Source: Diphasiastrum complanatum | Taxonomy: Eukaryota; Streptophyta; Lycopodiopsida; Lycopodiales; Lycopodiaceae | NCBI GenBank assembly: GCA_029204225.1 | Contig: CM055103.1 | Location: forward strand, 41,995,368 to 42,059,367 | Length of the DNA stretch: 64,000 nt | Direction of reading: 5' to 3' | Shown: positions 20,201 to 32,753 of the stretch, piece by piece | Layout of the letters: every line of letters starts with the position of its first letter | How positions within the stretch are numbered: position 1 is the stretch's first letter | The notes under the pieces: generated by a model | Seen by the model: only the letters and a program-made list of their open reading frames with translations | What the model was told of the DNA's origin: nothing | Databases searched by the model: none | Program-made: the position numbers and the translations under genes

Positions 20201-22784
20201 TATATCCTTGATGGACAAGAATTGTTGGGAGATAATTGCAGATGGAGAGCTTGTACCTACATTTGAACCTGAATTGGAGGACTACATTAGCAAGAGATAG
20301 AAGGCTCGTAGGGTAATCAATCTTTCTGTCAAAGACAACATTACTTCTCATATTTGTAATGCAAATGATGCAGTGGAAGCTTGGGGCATTCTGAAGTTAT
20401 GTTTGAAACGGTGGATTGAGCCCGGTTTATTTACTTGCAGAACAAGTTACATACTCTCAAGATGGAAGCAGGTGCAACAAATTAATGATCACATCACAAA
20501 GGTCAAGGTCCTTATGGACTAGCTTGCTTTAGTGGGATGATAGGAGTATTGTTTCCATAGTCTATCAATAGTTTGTCCCTTTCTGCTAGGGAGAAACTCC
20601 CGGCCTTTGGGGAGTTATGTGCTCTTCTTTTACAGGAGGAGATGGGAAGGAGGAATCTTTCTGAAAGGGAAGATAATCTAGAACATGCATTTGCTTTTAA
20701 GAAGAAGCAAAACTTTCAGAAGAAAGGGAAAGGCAAGGGAAAGAACTCAACACAAAACTTGGAGCAACAAGTGTTCAAGTTGTAGGTTGGAGAGGAGACA
20801 AGCACCAATTCCTCATCTACACCCAAGAGGAAGGGCAACTGCAACTATTGTGGCAAGTATGGGCATTTTGCTTTTGAATGCCACAAGAAGATAAGCGATC
20901 AGAAGAAGGGTAAGAACTAGCAGGATCACTTTGTTGATAAAGTTGCAGAAGAAGAGCTTTCTAGTGGGCTTGATCTATTCACCACAACCCTATCATCTGA
21001 ATCCACTTTTGGTGGATCGTACATTGATTCTAGAGCCTCGACGCACATGACAGCTCGTAGACATTGGTTCAACACCTATGAGGAGACAGGTGATGGTCAA
21101 CAAGTATGCCTTGGAGATAACTCTACACATGAGGTGAGGGGCAAAGCCATAGTTCCAGTGATGTTGTCATCAGGAGAGGTGAAGGTAATCAAGAGCGTGT
21201 TGCATGTACTAGGGATGGCCAAGAACTTGCTATCTATTGGTGCCATTAAAAAACAGAACATGCTCGTGGAGTTTGATGAATCTACCTATTTGGTAAAAGA
21301 CAAAGATCAAAGCTTCGAGATGGTAGCCAAGGGAATCCAAGAAGGGGGTCTTTACAAGCTTTACATAGCCATTCCTAGTCAAGAGGCCTTGTCAGCATAG
21401 GATTCTAGTCAGGACAAGCTTTGACACGAGAGGTATGGTCATTTGAGCTATCAAAGTTTACAAGTTTTGAACAAGCACAACATGGTAGTAGATCTTCCTA
21501 CTAAGTCTTCTTTAGATACATGTGAGGCTTGTGCACTAGGGAAGCAACCAAGGCACATGTTTCCAAAGTGAAATGCTACCAGGGCCAAGGGCAATCTTGA
21601 GCTTGTGGATTCAGATTTGTGCGGTCCCATGCAGACTAGATCAACAAGGGGGGCTTACTATTTCATGACCTTCATAGATGACTTCTCACGGAAGGTGTGG
21701 GTCTATTTTCTTAGACAAAAATCTAAAGCATTCAAATACTTTAATCACACAGGAAAGAAGCTAAAGATTCTCAGGCCAGATGCAGGTGGTGAGTATACTT
21801 TTGATGAGTTCAAAGACCTTTGCATGGCATGGGGGATAAAGAGACAATTTGGTGCTCCACATACACCGCAGCAAAACGGCATGGCTGAGCGGAAAAATAG
21901 GTCTATAGTTGAGTGTGCGAGGAGCATGCTCAAGGCAAAGGGTTTATTGGATTCCTTTTGGGCAAAAGCAGTAGCAACTGATGTGTTTCTATTGAATAGA
22001 AGACCAACCAAAGTGGTTGAAGGAATTACGCTTGAAGAAGCATATAGCGGCAACAAGCCCCAAGGTGGGCAACTTTTGAGTATTTGGGTGTATAGCATAC
22101 GCACATATATCTAAGGACCTGCAGAAGAAACCTGATGCAAAATCCGTGAAGCGTATTCTCCTTGGGTGTAGCGAAGGTGAGAAATCCTATGTGTTGTATG
22201 ATCTCGAGAACAGGAAGACAATCCTAAGTTGAGATGTCATCTTTGATGAAGAGCATTCACCCAAAATACGGGAGCGAGAGAAAGAAGAAACAACCGAGTT
22301 CCTACCCTTGATTGATTCCACAGATGAGGAGCCTAGTCTAGAGTCTTGTGAGCCTAGTTTAGAGTCCTGTGAGCCTCGAGCAAGTGCAACAACAAGAATT
22401 TGAACATACTAGTTTGAGGCCTCAATTTGGCCAAGTACCGGAGGGCAAAATTGGAGAGAAGTGGAAGACTAAGACCATACCGTGGGATACGTGGTTACAA
22501 GCTACCATCCACATCGCCTACCACTAGGAAGAAGCTACCTAGGTGGTGTTGGGAAACAATCAAAGAGGGACACATGATGGAAGAAGGAGCGAGTAGTGAA
22601 CAGGGTGCCATAAGATCTCTTAGGTCTCATGAGAGACAAGAGACTAACTTTGCCCTTATGTCCACAATTTTGGATGCAAAAGAGCCTCAGTTCTTTCATG
22701 AAGCCATGAAGGAAAAGGTATGGCAACAAGCCATGTAGGAGGAGTATGACTCCATTGTCAAGAATGACACATGGGAGCTCTCTT
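20200..22784 (+). pseudogene. Copia family A gag-protease-integrase remnant
   Basis: Continues the element begun at 17555. Recognisable blocks are MSLSAREKLPAFGELCALLL (gag), zinc knuckle CNYCGKYGHFAFEC near 20840, a degenerate protease site YIDSRASTHMTA (G to R) near 21020, GHLSYQSLQVLNKHN-type pre-integrase near 21450, and integrase with DSDLCGPMQ, DDFSRKVWVYF and HTPQQNGMAERKNRS. In-frame stops and frameshifts are frequent. It ends in the middle of the linker between integrase and RT. Confidence 0.8.
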
Positions 22785-23598
22785 TTTACAACTAAGAAGA
22801 GCTGTCCTCCAAGCTTTTGGGTTGATGTCCACCAATGCCTCCAAAGAGCCCTCCAAGGTCTCTCTCTTCCAGTAGACAATCAAAATGGCCTCAAGAATTT
22901 ACCACCCAACCATGGCAAACACAAGCATACTCAAGATCCTACCCCCATCTAAGTCCCATACCAAAGATGGAAATTCTCACAAAAGTAAGCTAGCAAAAAA
23001 TGGTCTCTACACTCTACCCTTCCACTAGTGAATAGAAGCAAGCAACAACACAAGAATTCCCCCTTCCTATGGGTGCCCTCTCCCTCTCTTATAGATTGGA
23101 AAAGACTCCCTCCGAAGCATTAGAGAGTGTCCTCACAAGCCAATGAGAAGAGGGGAGGCAAAGGAAAGGTCAAGAGCCTCATAAGTTAGTGGAATGTCAA
23201 GAGACACCTTCCATAGCTTATGTTTCTTAGATAATCACTTCTCGGTTGCTTTAGGGATATCAAGGGACCCTAGTAGGTGTGCCTTCCTACTAGGTCCCAA
23301 TGACCCACATGTGATGGCTAACTTTGGCCCAAGGCCAATTATGTGATCATGGCTCAAGGTTGAGGCCCAAGGTTTAGGAAAATGGCCAATACCCATGGTA
23401 ATGTCCTTCTAACACCTCACAAGGTTCCATACCTCCATCCAAGGCATAGACACCTTCATGCCCTTATCCAAGGACTCGAAGTACCTTAATCCAAAGACAC
23501 CTACCCTTATCCAAGGGTGACATGCCATTTAGCCCCCCATATACTAAATGGGCATATAGGGGATATGGAAGTACTGCTAGTTAAATAGGTATGTAACA
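22785..23598 (-). mobile_element. Probable 3' LTR of the - gypsy
   Basis: On the - strand it starts TGTTACATACCTATTT right after the tract AGTTTAGGGGGAAAGAA. The far end is placed where the copia family A sequence stops near 22784, and no clean CA end or target duplication is visible. Confidence 0.5.
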
Positions 23599-24108
23599 TT
23601 CTTTCCCCCTAAACTTAAATTTTTCCTTGTAAGGAAAAATTTGGAAAATTCTTCTAGAGATTAGCCTCCTTTTCCTAGGTATCTTCGTCTTCTGACTTGC
23701 CCTTCCACCTGATTAAAAATTCCCGAAGCACTCTATTCCTTAGAGTTATTTGCCGACTATTAATAATCGCCTCGGGTTCAGTTGCTCCACTCGCAGACTC
23801 ATCACGAAGCTCTACTAGAACTTCCACAGGGACCAGGGCTTCCCAAACCCCCAACGAGGTTTTAACTTACTAACGTGAAAAACAAGATGAATTTCAACGT
23901 TAGCTGTAAGGTCTAGCTTGTATGCGACCTTGTTAATCACTTGGATAACCTTAAAAGGACCGATACCTAGGTGCCAACTTCACACATTTACCAGTTTTCA
24001 AGCCCCTAGAGTGAGTAGGGACCCTTCAAAACACCATGTCATTGACCTTGAATTCCCTGTGCTTCCGAGACAGATCAGCATAGTGCCTCGCTCTATCCTG
24101 GGCACTTC

Positions 24109-24962
24109 TTATGCTCTCTTTAGCCAATTGTAACATTTTTTGCATTTCGCAAGGAAATCAGTTGCGGCTTGCACCTTTAGGTTCTTCATGCCAACACTAA
24201 TTGGTGATCGAGGTTGATAACCATACATAAGCATGAAAGGGCTGAATCCAGTCGCTGAATGTTTTCCACTATTATATGCAAATTCCACCAGTGGAAGGTT
24301 TTCCAATCAGACTGCCGATGGTCCACATATGCTCGAAGCATGTCCTCCATCGTCTTATTGGTCCTTTCCATTTGACCGTTTGATTCCGGATGTTCTGTAA
24401 AACTCATACTCAAAGTTGTTTCCAACTTTTCAAACACTGCTTGCCAAAATTCCAATGAATTTAGGGTCACGATCACTTACAATATTGCAAAGTAGCTCGT
24501 ATAGCCGAAAAAGCTTCTCAACAAAAAGTTGAGCTAGTTTTGAAGCTTTAACCGTAGTTTTAGTTGGTATAAATTGAGCAAACTTCGTAAGTTTGTCAAC
24601 AATGACCCAAACAAAATCATGGCCCTTCCCTGGACGTGGAAGCCCGACCACAAAATCCACAGAAACATTCTCACTTTCCAGTAAGAATATCCAATGGATG
24701 TAATAGGCCACTAGCTTTTAGCCTTTCTGCTTTATTTGATTGACACTTAGTATATTTAAGTACATAAGCCTCTAATTGACTTTTCAGCTTTAGGCCACCA
24801 AAAGTGCCGCCTAACTAAATCAAGAGTTCTTTGTATACCCGGATGCCCTGCGCATGGACTATCATGACACTCATGCAGGATTTGGGCCCTAATTGTGTCA
24901 TTCTCTAGTACACATACCTTGCCCTTATGAAACAAGATTCCATTCCGTATAGCAAAATCCAT
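24109..24962 (-). pseudogene. Gypsy integrase remnant
   Basis: The zinc-binding part contains HECHDSPCAGHPGIQRTLDL (24962-24756). The catalytic part, in two further frames, contains VDFVVGLPRPGKGHDFVWVI, SDRDPKFI and HPESNGQMERTNKTMEDMLR, supplying the D, D and E of the integrase core, and ends with [16 protein letters not shown]. Frameshifts separate the pieces. Confidence 0.82.
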
Positions 24963-25060
24963 TTCAATCTTTCCCTGATTCAGAAATCCTGCTTACCCGA
25001 ATCGACCCCTAGAAAGTACTTGTTGCCAATACTTTCCAAAAAATGGATTGGTAGGTAAGT

Positions 25061-25711
25061 TCATGGCATTAATTTAAGGATTTCATCATTGCAACAAATT
25101 AAGTTTTTGTGAAAACATGAATAAGCTTTATACTCTATGTTCTTTATCAAAGAATTAAGTTCATGCTTAGAGTAAGGTTTTATATAGGTAGCATCAACAC
25201 TTAAACTAGTGCCAATCTTTATTAAAGAACAATCATGCATAAAAGTTAAAGATTTCTCAACAAAATCAATTTTCAATGATTTATTCTTATCACAATGCCA
25301 TTCTTGCCCAAGAACAACATCCACATTTGCCAAATTAACAGCATGGAATTCTAGTTTTTCAACATAATTTTGTATGTGCAATGGTACATTAGGAACGACA
25401 TAATCCATGGGTTTGGAGTTACATCCTGATGCCATTGTCACACAATACTTCTCACTTTTGTTGATGGGAAGGTTTAGCATCTGCACCAAATTTGCATTTA
25501 TAAAATTATGAGTGGATCCCGTTTCAAAAAGTATATTAACAACATGTTCTCCAATTTTACCCTTAATGCAAATTAAGTCATTAGGTCCATAAAGCATTGA
25601 ACTAAGAAAACAAATATCCATCTCATTACTTTGAGTTATAATGCCTGAGGTTGAGGCTTTGTTTTTGACACAATCATGTGCAAGATGACCTCTCCATTGC
25701 ACTTGAAGCAA
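25061..25711 (-). pseudogene. Gypsy aspartic protease remnant
   Basis: The frame begins inside a zinc knuckle (GHLAHDC) and includes the protease site LFETGSTHNFINANLV, where the catalytic Asp is Glu, and the downstream VDVVLGQEWHC flap-to-end motif. The missing Asp means no protease activity. Confidence 0.75.
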
Positions 25712-25733
25712 AGATTCTTCTTTCGAGCTTCCG

Positions 25734-26270
25734 CTAGGTCCTTCTTGCCACCTTGATGATTATTAGAGTGGTGTTTTTGGGTTTCTTAGAATTAGGATTG
25801 GAAGATTTCTCGTTGGTAACTTCCTTATCCTTTCTTTTAAATTGCAAACCCCTCTTTTGCTCATCAGGGTGATGACTCTTATGTGGCTTAGGAGTATCCT
25901 CATAAAACTTTGCAGCCCTAATAGCATCTTCTAAGGTGTTGGGATGGTTCCTTCGAACATCCACTAGATAGTCCTTAGGTGAACCATCAATGAACATGAG
26001 CATCTGTATCTTTGGAGGTATTTCACTATAAAGAGGATTAAGATACTCATGGAAATCTTGAATAAATTGCTCAAGGCCTTTTGTCATAGTCAATCTATGT
26101 TCATAATCATCTAACAAGGGAAGAAAGTATTCCTTGAATACTAGGCAAAACGCCTCCCATGTTAATAATTGTTTTCCTTTGGCTACTAAGTCCTCCCACC
26201 ATACTAAAGCTTTTCCATCCAAAACAGTAGTAACGGTGGATAGTTTTTTACTTTCGGAATTTTGATTCAC
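25734..26270 (-). pseudogene. Gypsy gag remnant
   Basis: Contains KALVWWEDLVAKGKQLLTWE, EAFCLVFKEYFLPLL and NTLEDAIRAAKFYED, the standard gypsy gag helices, then a basic tail. Frameshifted against the protease frame at the zinc knuckle. Confidence 0.8.
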
Positions 26271-26529
26271 GGCAAAATATTTATTCCAAACATTAAGCCA
26301 TGAATTTATTATTTGTAGACCCCTCTCTTTCTTTTCCCCCTTATATACTTTAACGGGAGGAGGTACTACACCAAACTAGTTTTTCTTTAAGTATAACTGC
26401 TTCCAAAATCTGATAGATTTTGATGTGCAACCCCTAAACAAGGCTTCTTACTTTTCTCCTTACTAGCGTTGTTGTAACCAACATCATTTGTAGAGTAATT
26501 TTTATTTAATTGTAACATAAAGTACAGAG

Positions 26530-26978
26530 AGTTATGGACTCGGCTCATTACATTTGCCGCCTCCATTTACATTTACAGTTACTTTACTTTATGCACAAGC
26601 AGGCCTTGGGCCCTTTTTTATTCATTAGTGACATTCAGACTATATGGTTGGCCTTTGGCCTTATTATTCATTAGTAGGCCATTTGGACATATTACTGGAG
26701 AGTGGGGGCCTTCTTGGAGGGCGCACTATTATCCCTCCCAGTTGGGCCCTAGCCACTGGAAGCTTCCTTTTAGGGCTTCCTCTTGGCTATAAGTAGGGAA
26801 ATTGTGTCATTTGTCATTCAGCTGATGATATTGATCTCTCTCTTTAGCCTCCTTAATCTCTCTCTTTCCTGCTTTCTAGGGTTAAGTCTTGCTTATGTGC
26901 TGCTTTCATAGCTTAAGTCTTGCTTATGTGATGCTTTCATAGCTTAGCTCTAGATCAGCTGTGGCTCTATTCGTAGCT
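26530..26978 (+). mobile_element. 5' LTR of the intron-1 gypsy, with primer site
   Basis: 449 bp, AGTTATGGAC... to ...TTCGTAGCT, followed by TGGTATCAGAGC (26979-26990, tRNA-Met type). It differs from the 3' LTR by about 12 substitutions and one 9-bp duplication (CAGTTACTT) counted by eye. Confidence 0.88.
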
Positions 26979-26990
26979 TGGTATCAGAGC

Positions 26991-27601
26991 ACTTTTCTGA
27001 GCACAATCTGGAATTTTTTCTTTGCTGCCTTGCCTTGCTCCTCCATCGCTGTTCCTACAACTCCATTGCCGTTTTGACAGCCCTGTTCCATCGCTGCTCC
27101 TTCCACTCCTTCCTGCCCAGCGTTCCCCCTGTTTGGTCCCCTCTTTTCTTTGCTGCCCAGCGCTCCTCCTCTTCCTTTCCATCGCTGTCCCTGCCTTCCG
27201 ACCTGTCACTTTCGTCTGATATTTTTCCAGTTTGCAGCCATCTTCCACAGTTAGTTCCCTGACTGTCCAGCGCCCATCCTCATCCAAAAACTACCCAATT
27301 CCGACATCATTTGCTTTTCCAAACAGCTAAAATTCTTCAACCTGTAAATCGCTGCCTCAGCACTCCCAACTTGTCACTTTTGCCTATTTTGTTCTCCAAT
27401 TCCAGCCATCTTTTACAGCTTATCAAAAGGCTGTTGCGCGCTCATTCTCCACCACATTTTCAGGAATTCTGACTCCGTTTAATCTTTCAAATTCACATTT
27501 TATCCCTGGCTGTCCAGTGCATTTTTACAGCTTCTCCATTGTTCATTGCTGCCTTTTTTTTTTCAGTTGTGGTAATATTGGTTGTAATAGGCTAATTTGG
27601 G
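26991..27601 (+). other. Untranslated leader of the intron-1 gypsy
   Basis: Pyrimidine-rich leader between primer site and gag, with no supported gene. Open frames here on both strands are shadows of composition. Confidence 0.6.
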
Positions 27602-29746
27602 GTGACGACAAGAGTCCGCTCCCTCAAGTTTTCGTCTATTCCTTCCACTATCATTATGGCACATTCACTTACCCCAAGTGAGACTACTCAGGAAACCTTA
27701 TCCGATCAGTTTCGTCGCATGGATGAGACCCTTTCTGGCCTCGTTCTTCGCTTCGATTCAGTTATGACCGGCTTTGCTACTATGCAGTCACAGATTGATT
27801 CTTTACAGCCTCATCGTCCTGGTAAAGCTCCTGTTTTTCCTACATTTGGGACTCCCCCTCCATTTGGATTTCCATCTTTTTTTGCTAGTCAGCCTGGTGG
27901 TGGGCCGTTCATTCCATCTAACCCACCTCTTGGTTTCTTTCCTCGTCCCCCCCTTCTTGAGCCACACGTTGCTCGAGACTTTTGTGATAGGGTACAACTT
28001 GCTACCTATTCCGGTTTCTCCGACGGGAACTTATTAGAGAATTGGTTTGCTAAGCTTGACACATATTTTCAGATTTACCCTAAGATTGATCCTCAGAAGT
28101 TGGCTGCTTTACATTTAGATGGACGTGCCGCCACGTGGTGGCGAGTTTATAGAGTTGATCTTGATCGGGAAGGGCTCCATGTATGGCATACTTTTTGCCG
28201 TGACCTCCGCCATGCTATGATTGATCCTCAGTGGCTTGACCGCCAATGTGATACATTCCGTAGTCTCACTCAGACCAGTGATCTTGCTTCTTATACAGAT
28301 CAGTTTATGGAGCTTTCTTATCTTTTCACAGATCTACAGCCCACTGAGTTTATTTCTCGTTACATTGCTGGGCTTCGTGGTGCTTTACGTTATGATGTTT
28401 CTTCCTTCCGTCCTACCACACTTGTTGAGGCGATGTCTCTTGCCAGTACTTTACAGCATAAGTACTCTGACACCCTTCCTTCCCGCTTCTCCCGACCCCG
28501 TCCTTCTGCTTCATCTTTTCCCGCTACGTTCACCCCTACACCGGCCCCTTCTGTTCCAGCTCTCTCCATTGCCCCTTCGCCTCCTCGTCCTCCGACTCCT
28601 CGACCTGCTTTTGTCCGAGGTTACACGTCTGCAGAGTTCGCTGATCTTCAGCAGAAGCATCTTTGTTTTCGTTGTAAGAGTCCTGACCATCTTGCCCGTG
28701 ATTGCCGCCAGCCTCTCCCTACTACTACTGCTGCTTTTTACCATGAGGGCACTACTCCAGATGATTTCGATATCTACATTCATATTTCTGATGAGCCTGA
28801 CTTATCCTCTGAGCCTTCCCCTGATTTGCTTCCTGCTACTTGCCATGTTCAGCTTGCCTATGCTACTTGGACAGGGCGTCCTGGTCCTCACTCCATTCGG
28901 TTACGTGTGCGTATTACAGGTCGTGAGTATATTGCTTTAGTTGATAACGGTAGCACTCATTCTTTTATTAGCAGTTATATCACTAGTCGGATCCGTGCTT
29001 CACCTGTTCCTGCTTCCCAGCCTCTCACAGTTGAGGTTGCCAGTTCTCATTCTTTTCCTAGTTCTCAGATGTTTCAGCGTTTACCATACCGCATTGGAGA
29101 TTTCTTTGGACAGGCAGATCTTTACATTATCCCTATGGAGCGTTATGATCTTAACCTTGGTGCTGATTGGTTTGCATCTCTTGGAGCCGTTACACTGGAC
29201 TTGACACAGCAGACATTGACATTTGTACATGATGCAGTTACACACTCACTTGTTGGCATTGATTCTCAGGGAGACTTCCAGTTGATTACTGGGAAGCAGT
29301 TTATTCGCAGCCTGCCGAAGGCTCATTGTGCTGCCTTATTATGTGTTCAGCGGGCAGTACCAGTTCCTCCAGTTTCTACACCAGCAGCTGTTCCTCAGGT
29401 GATTTCTGACTTATTACATCAGTATGCTTTTGTCTTTTCAGAACCTATGACGCTACCACCATTACGTGATGTGAACCATCATATTGACTTGCGTCCTGGT
29501 TCTGCTCCTCCTTCCCGTCCCCCTTATCGTATGTCTCGATCTGAGCGTGATGAGCTTGAGCTCCATATTACTGCCTTGTTAGATCAGGGTCTCATTGTTC
29601 CTAGTCACAGGCCTTTTGGTGCTCCTGTTCTCCTTATTAATAAGAAAGATGGTACCAAACGCCTTTGTATTGATTACCGTGCTTTAAATAAGTTGGCTAT
29701 TCGTAATCAGTACCCTATTCCACACATGGATGACCTCTTTGACTAG
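27602..29746 (+). pseudogene. Gypsy gag, protease and start of RT
   Basis: One open frame of 714 codons; the likely initiator is the ATG at 27656 ([13 protein letters not shown]). Gag helices include [13 protein letters not shown] and AATWWRVY. The zinc knuckle is [14 protein letters not shown] near residue 358. The protease site is [13 protein letters not shown] near residue 450. RT begins with [20 protein letters not shown] and reaches [20 protein letters not shown] before a TAG at 29744-29746. Related elements read through this point, so the stop is a mutation. Confidence 0.85.
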
Positions 29747-30681
29747 CTCGGTACCTCTAGAATCTTTCCTAAGATAGACCTTCGTTCTGGATGTTACCAA
29801 ATCAGGATGCACCCTTTTGACGAACATAAGACTGCTTTCCGTACTCATCTTGGTTATATGAATTTCGTGTGCTTCCTTTTGGTGTTACTAATGGCCCTCC
29901 TACGTTCCAGAATGTGATGAATAACGTCTTGCGTCCGCTTCTTGGTCATTGTGTCTTGGTTTATTTTGATGATATTCTTATTTTTAGTCAGTCTCTTGCT
30001 GAGCATGTTGCCCATCTTTCCTCTGTCTTTCAGTTACTTGTACACCACCAGTTATTTGCTAAGTTGTCTAAATGTTCTTTTGCTGTTTCTGAGATCGAGT
30101 TTCTTGGTTTTCTTATTTGTAATGGTCACATTCGTCTGGACCACCCTCATAAGGTTCAGGCCATCCAGGATTGGCCTATACCTACTGATATTCATCATGT
30201 TCGTATGTTTCTTGGGTTAGCCACTCACCTTCGTCGTCTAGTTCCTCATTTTGCCACTATCGCAGATCCTCTTCATGCACTTTTGAAGAAGTCTAGTACT
30301 TTTCTTTGGACTCCTGATTGTCAGACAACGTTTGATACTCTTCGTCGTGCAGTTGTTGATGCTGCCGTTATGTGTTTACCACAGTTTGATCAGAAGTTTC
30401 TTGTTGAGACCGATGCTAGTAATGTTGGTTTGGGTGCTTTACTTCGCCAGTCACAATGTATTATTGCTTATGAGTTGCGTCGTCTTCGCTGTTATGAGCA
30501 ACGTTATTCTGTGCATGAGAAAGAGCTTCTTGCTATTATCTATGCTCTTAAGAAGTGGCGTCATTATCTGTATCGAGTCCCATTTGACATTATTACTGAT
30601 CACCACCAGTCTTTACGTTACCTGTTTTCTCAACATGACCTTAGTGATCGTCAATTTCGTTGGTTGCAGTTTTTACAGTAA
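29747..30681 (+). pseudogene. Gypsy RT and RNase H continuation
   Basis: After the stop the frame continues with FPKIDLRSGCYQIRM, shifts near 29865, then runs from MLPFGVTNGPPTFQNVMNN through the RT catalytic box VYFDDILIFS, the connection region and RNase H (LVETDASNVGLGALL, HEKELLAIIYALKKW, ITDHHQSLRYLF). It ends in a stop at about 30680, where the RNase H to integrase linker has been deleted. Confidence 0.85.
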
Positions 30682-32244
30682 TGCATTATCTCGTCTTCCA
30701 GCTTTGTTAAATATACTCGTTTCTACTATTCCTCCATGGTTTGATCCCCTACCTGCAGCATACCTTACATGTTCTGATTTTCGTGATGTTTATAGTTCTG
30801 CCCCACCTGTTTCGTCCAGTCCTCATCAGGTTTACTCCATTATTGACAATCGTCTTTTTCATTATGATTCTCTTTGTATCCCTAGTTCTTTGGGTATCCG
30901 TTCCCAGTTGTTGTCGGATGCTCATTCCTCTCCTGTTGGGGGTCACTTTGGTTTTCAGAAGTCTTATGCTCGTCTCAAAGACCATTTCTATTGGCCCTCT
31001 CTTCGATCTGAGCTTGCTGTACTTATTCGTACCTGCCCTTTTTGTCTTCGTAATAAGTACTCCCGTGCTAAATCTGCTGGTTTGCTCCAGAGTTGGCCTA
31101 TTCCTCATCGCCAGTGGACTGATATATCTATGGACTTTATCCTTGGCCTTCCCCATACCCAGTGTGGTCACGATTCATGTATGGTGGTAGTTGACAGGTT
31201 CTGGAAACAGGCACATTTTATCCCAGTTCGCAGTACTATCAAGCAGAGCAGTGTGCACGTTTGTTCCTATCAGAGATTTTCCGCCTGCATGGATTTCCTC
31301 GTACTATCCTTTCTGATCGGGATAGTAAGTTTACATCTATATTTTGGATAGAGCTTATGCGTATTTTGGATGTTCAGCTTTTTATGGGTTCTGCTTATCA
31401 TTCTACTTCTGATGGGCAGTTTGAGGTCCTTAACAGGATCCTTGAGGATTATTTACGCCATTTTGTTACTCCTTCAGGGAAGGATTGGGATCAACATTTA
31501 TGTTTAGCAGAGTATAGCTATAATAGCTCTGTTAGTACCAGCACAGGTGTCTCACCATTTTTATTATCTCATGGCTATGCACCTCTTTTACCTGGCATTC
31601 CTCTTCCTCCTGAGGATACACATGTTACACTTGCATCTTTTCTATTAGGTGCTCGAGAGCTTATTACCCGGGCCAGTTCTCATTTATAGCATGTTCAGCA
31701 GCGTTATTAGACCTCAGTTGATCGTCACCGCCGCCATGTTGAGTTTCAGCTTGGAGATATGGTTTATCTACGCTTATGGTTTGCACGTCATCATTTTGTC
31801 CAAGGCCATGCTTCTACTTTGAAGCTTGCACCACGTTATTATGGGCCTTATCGCATTGTGGAGGTTCTTAGTCCAGTTACATATCGCTTACAGCTTCCTG
31901 CTTCCACACGCGCCTGTGATGTATTCCATGTCAGTTTATTACGTGCTGCTATTGAGGATGACGCTCCTTGTGATGCTGAGTTTCCTACTGCTCCAGAGTT
32001 ATTTTCATTTTTACCTGCTGCTATATTACAGGTCCGTCTATACCATAGTCGACGGCGCCGACAGATTCAGTTTTTGGTCCAGTGGGATGGTCGTCCTATT
32101 GAGGAGGCCACATGGGAGCCTATTGATGTCTTTTATCATACACCATTACTTGCGGATCAGGCTCGTGCTCTTGCTGCACTTGTTGATTCCTCTACATCAG
32201 ATGTTCCTCTAGCTGTTGATGCACCAGGGCTTGCTGCTACTTGA
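30682..32244 (+). pseudogene. Gypsy integrase and chromodomain
   Basis: Starts in mid-motif with SNALSRLPAL, then the integrase zinc region (VGGHFGFQKS, CPFCLRNK) and catalytic core ([43 protein letters not shown]) in two frames joined near 31262. A TAG at 31687-31689 follows RASSHL. The last frame (to 32244) has APRYYGPYRIVEVLSPVTY and the chromodomain QIQFLVQWDGRPIEEATWEP. The chromodomain places the element among chromoviruses. Confidence 0.85.
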
Positions 32245-32290
32245 TCCGGTTATCTTTTCGGCAGTTGGGTCTTTTTTTTGTGTCGGGGAG

Positions 32291-32748
32291 AGTTATGGAC
32301 TCGGCTCATTACATTCGCCGCGTCCATTTACATTTACAGTTACTTCAGTTACTTTACTTTATGCATAAGCAGGCCTTGGGCCCTTTTTTATTCATTAGTG
32401 ACATTCAGACTATATGGTTGGCCTTTGGCCTTATTATTCATTATTAGGCCATTTGGACATATTACTGGAGAGTGGGGGCCTTCTTGGAGGGTGCACTATT
32501 ATCCCTCCCAGTTGGGCCCTAGCCACTGGAAGCTTCCTTTTAGGGCTTCCTCTTGGCTATAAGTAGGGAAACTGTGTCATTTGTCATCCAGATGATGATA
32601 TTGATCTCTCTCTTTAGCCTCCTTAATCTCTCTCTTTCCTGCTTTTTAGGGTTAAGCCTTGCTTATGTGTTGCTTTCATAGCTTAAGTCTTGCTTATGTG
32701 ATGCTTTCATAGCTTAGCTCTAGATCAGCTGTGGCTCTATTCGTAACT
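32291..32748 (+). mobile_element. 3' LTR of the intron-1 gypsy
   Basis: 458 bp, AGTTATGGAC... to ...TTCGTAACT, preceded by GTGTCGGGGAG and followed by CAGAG, the same five bases that precede the 5' LTR. Confidence 0.88.
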
Positions 32749-32753
32749 CAGAG

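Larger units (their letters stand above)
17555..22784 (+). mobile_element. Copia family A element, + copy, truncated and interrupted
   Basis: It has a 5' LTR at 17555-17930, a tRNA-Met-type primer site directly after it, a gag start near 18295, an inner copia B fragment from about 18373 to 20200, then continued gag, protease and integrase to about 22784. There it stops against a gypsy LTR; its RT, RNase H and 3' LTR are missing. It is the same family as the - element at 40650-52200: LTR and protein sequences align throughout. It carries many stops. Confidence 0.85.
22785..26524 (-). mobile_element. Gypsy element on the - strand, RT/RNase H deleted
   Basis: Reading right to left: gag (26270-25734), zinc knuckle broken by a 1-nt frameshift, protease (25711-25061), then a jump straight to the integrase zinc-binding and catalytic regions (24962-24109), a degraded C-terminal region to about 23640, a purine tract and a 3' LTR from 23598 leftwards. 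About 1.5-2 kb of RT and RNase H is absent between protease and integrase. The 5' LTR is not seen, because the + gypsy was inserted at 26525. Confidence 0.75.
26530..32748 (+). mobile_element. Complete gypsy chromovirus with AG...CT LTR ends
   Basis: 5' LTR 26530-26978, primer site 26979, gag-pol 27602-32244, 3' LTR 32291-32748, flanked by the 5-bp duplication CAGAG at 26525-26529 and 32749-32753. With that duplication the LTRs start AGTTA and end TAACT (TAGCT in the 5' copy), and the primer site follows without a gap. The coding region has an in-frame stop, frameshifts and a deletion between RNase H and integrase, so it is not autonomous. Confidence 0.88.

Noticed and set aside
28221-29204. 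Long leucine-rich ORFs overlapping the gypsy gag-pol, and similar ones at 30332-31190
   Set aside because: They are +1/+2 frame shadows of T-rich pol sequence. Real protein motifs are in the other frame, apart from the part of 30332-31351 where pol itself shifts into that frame after the deletion.
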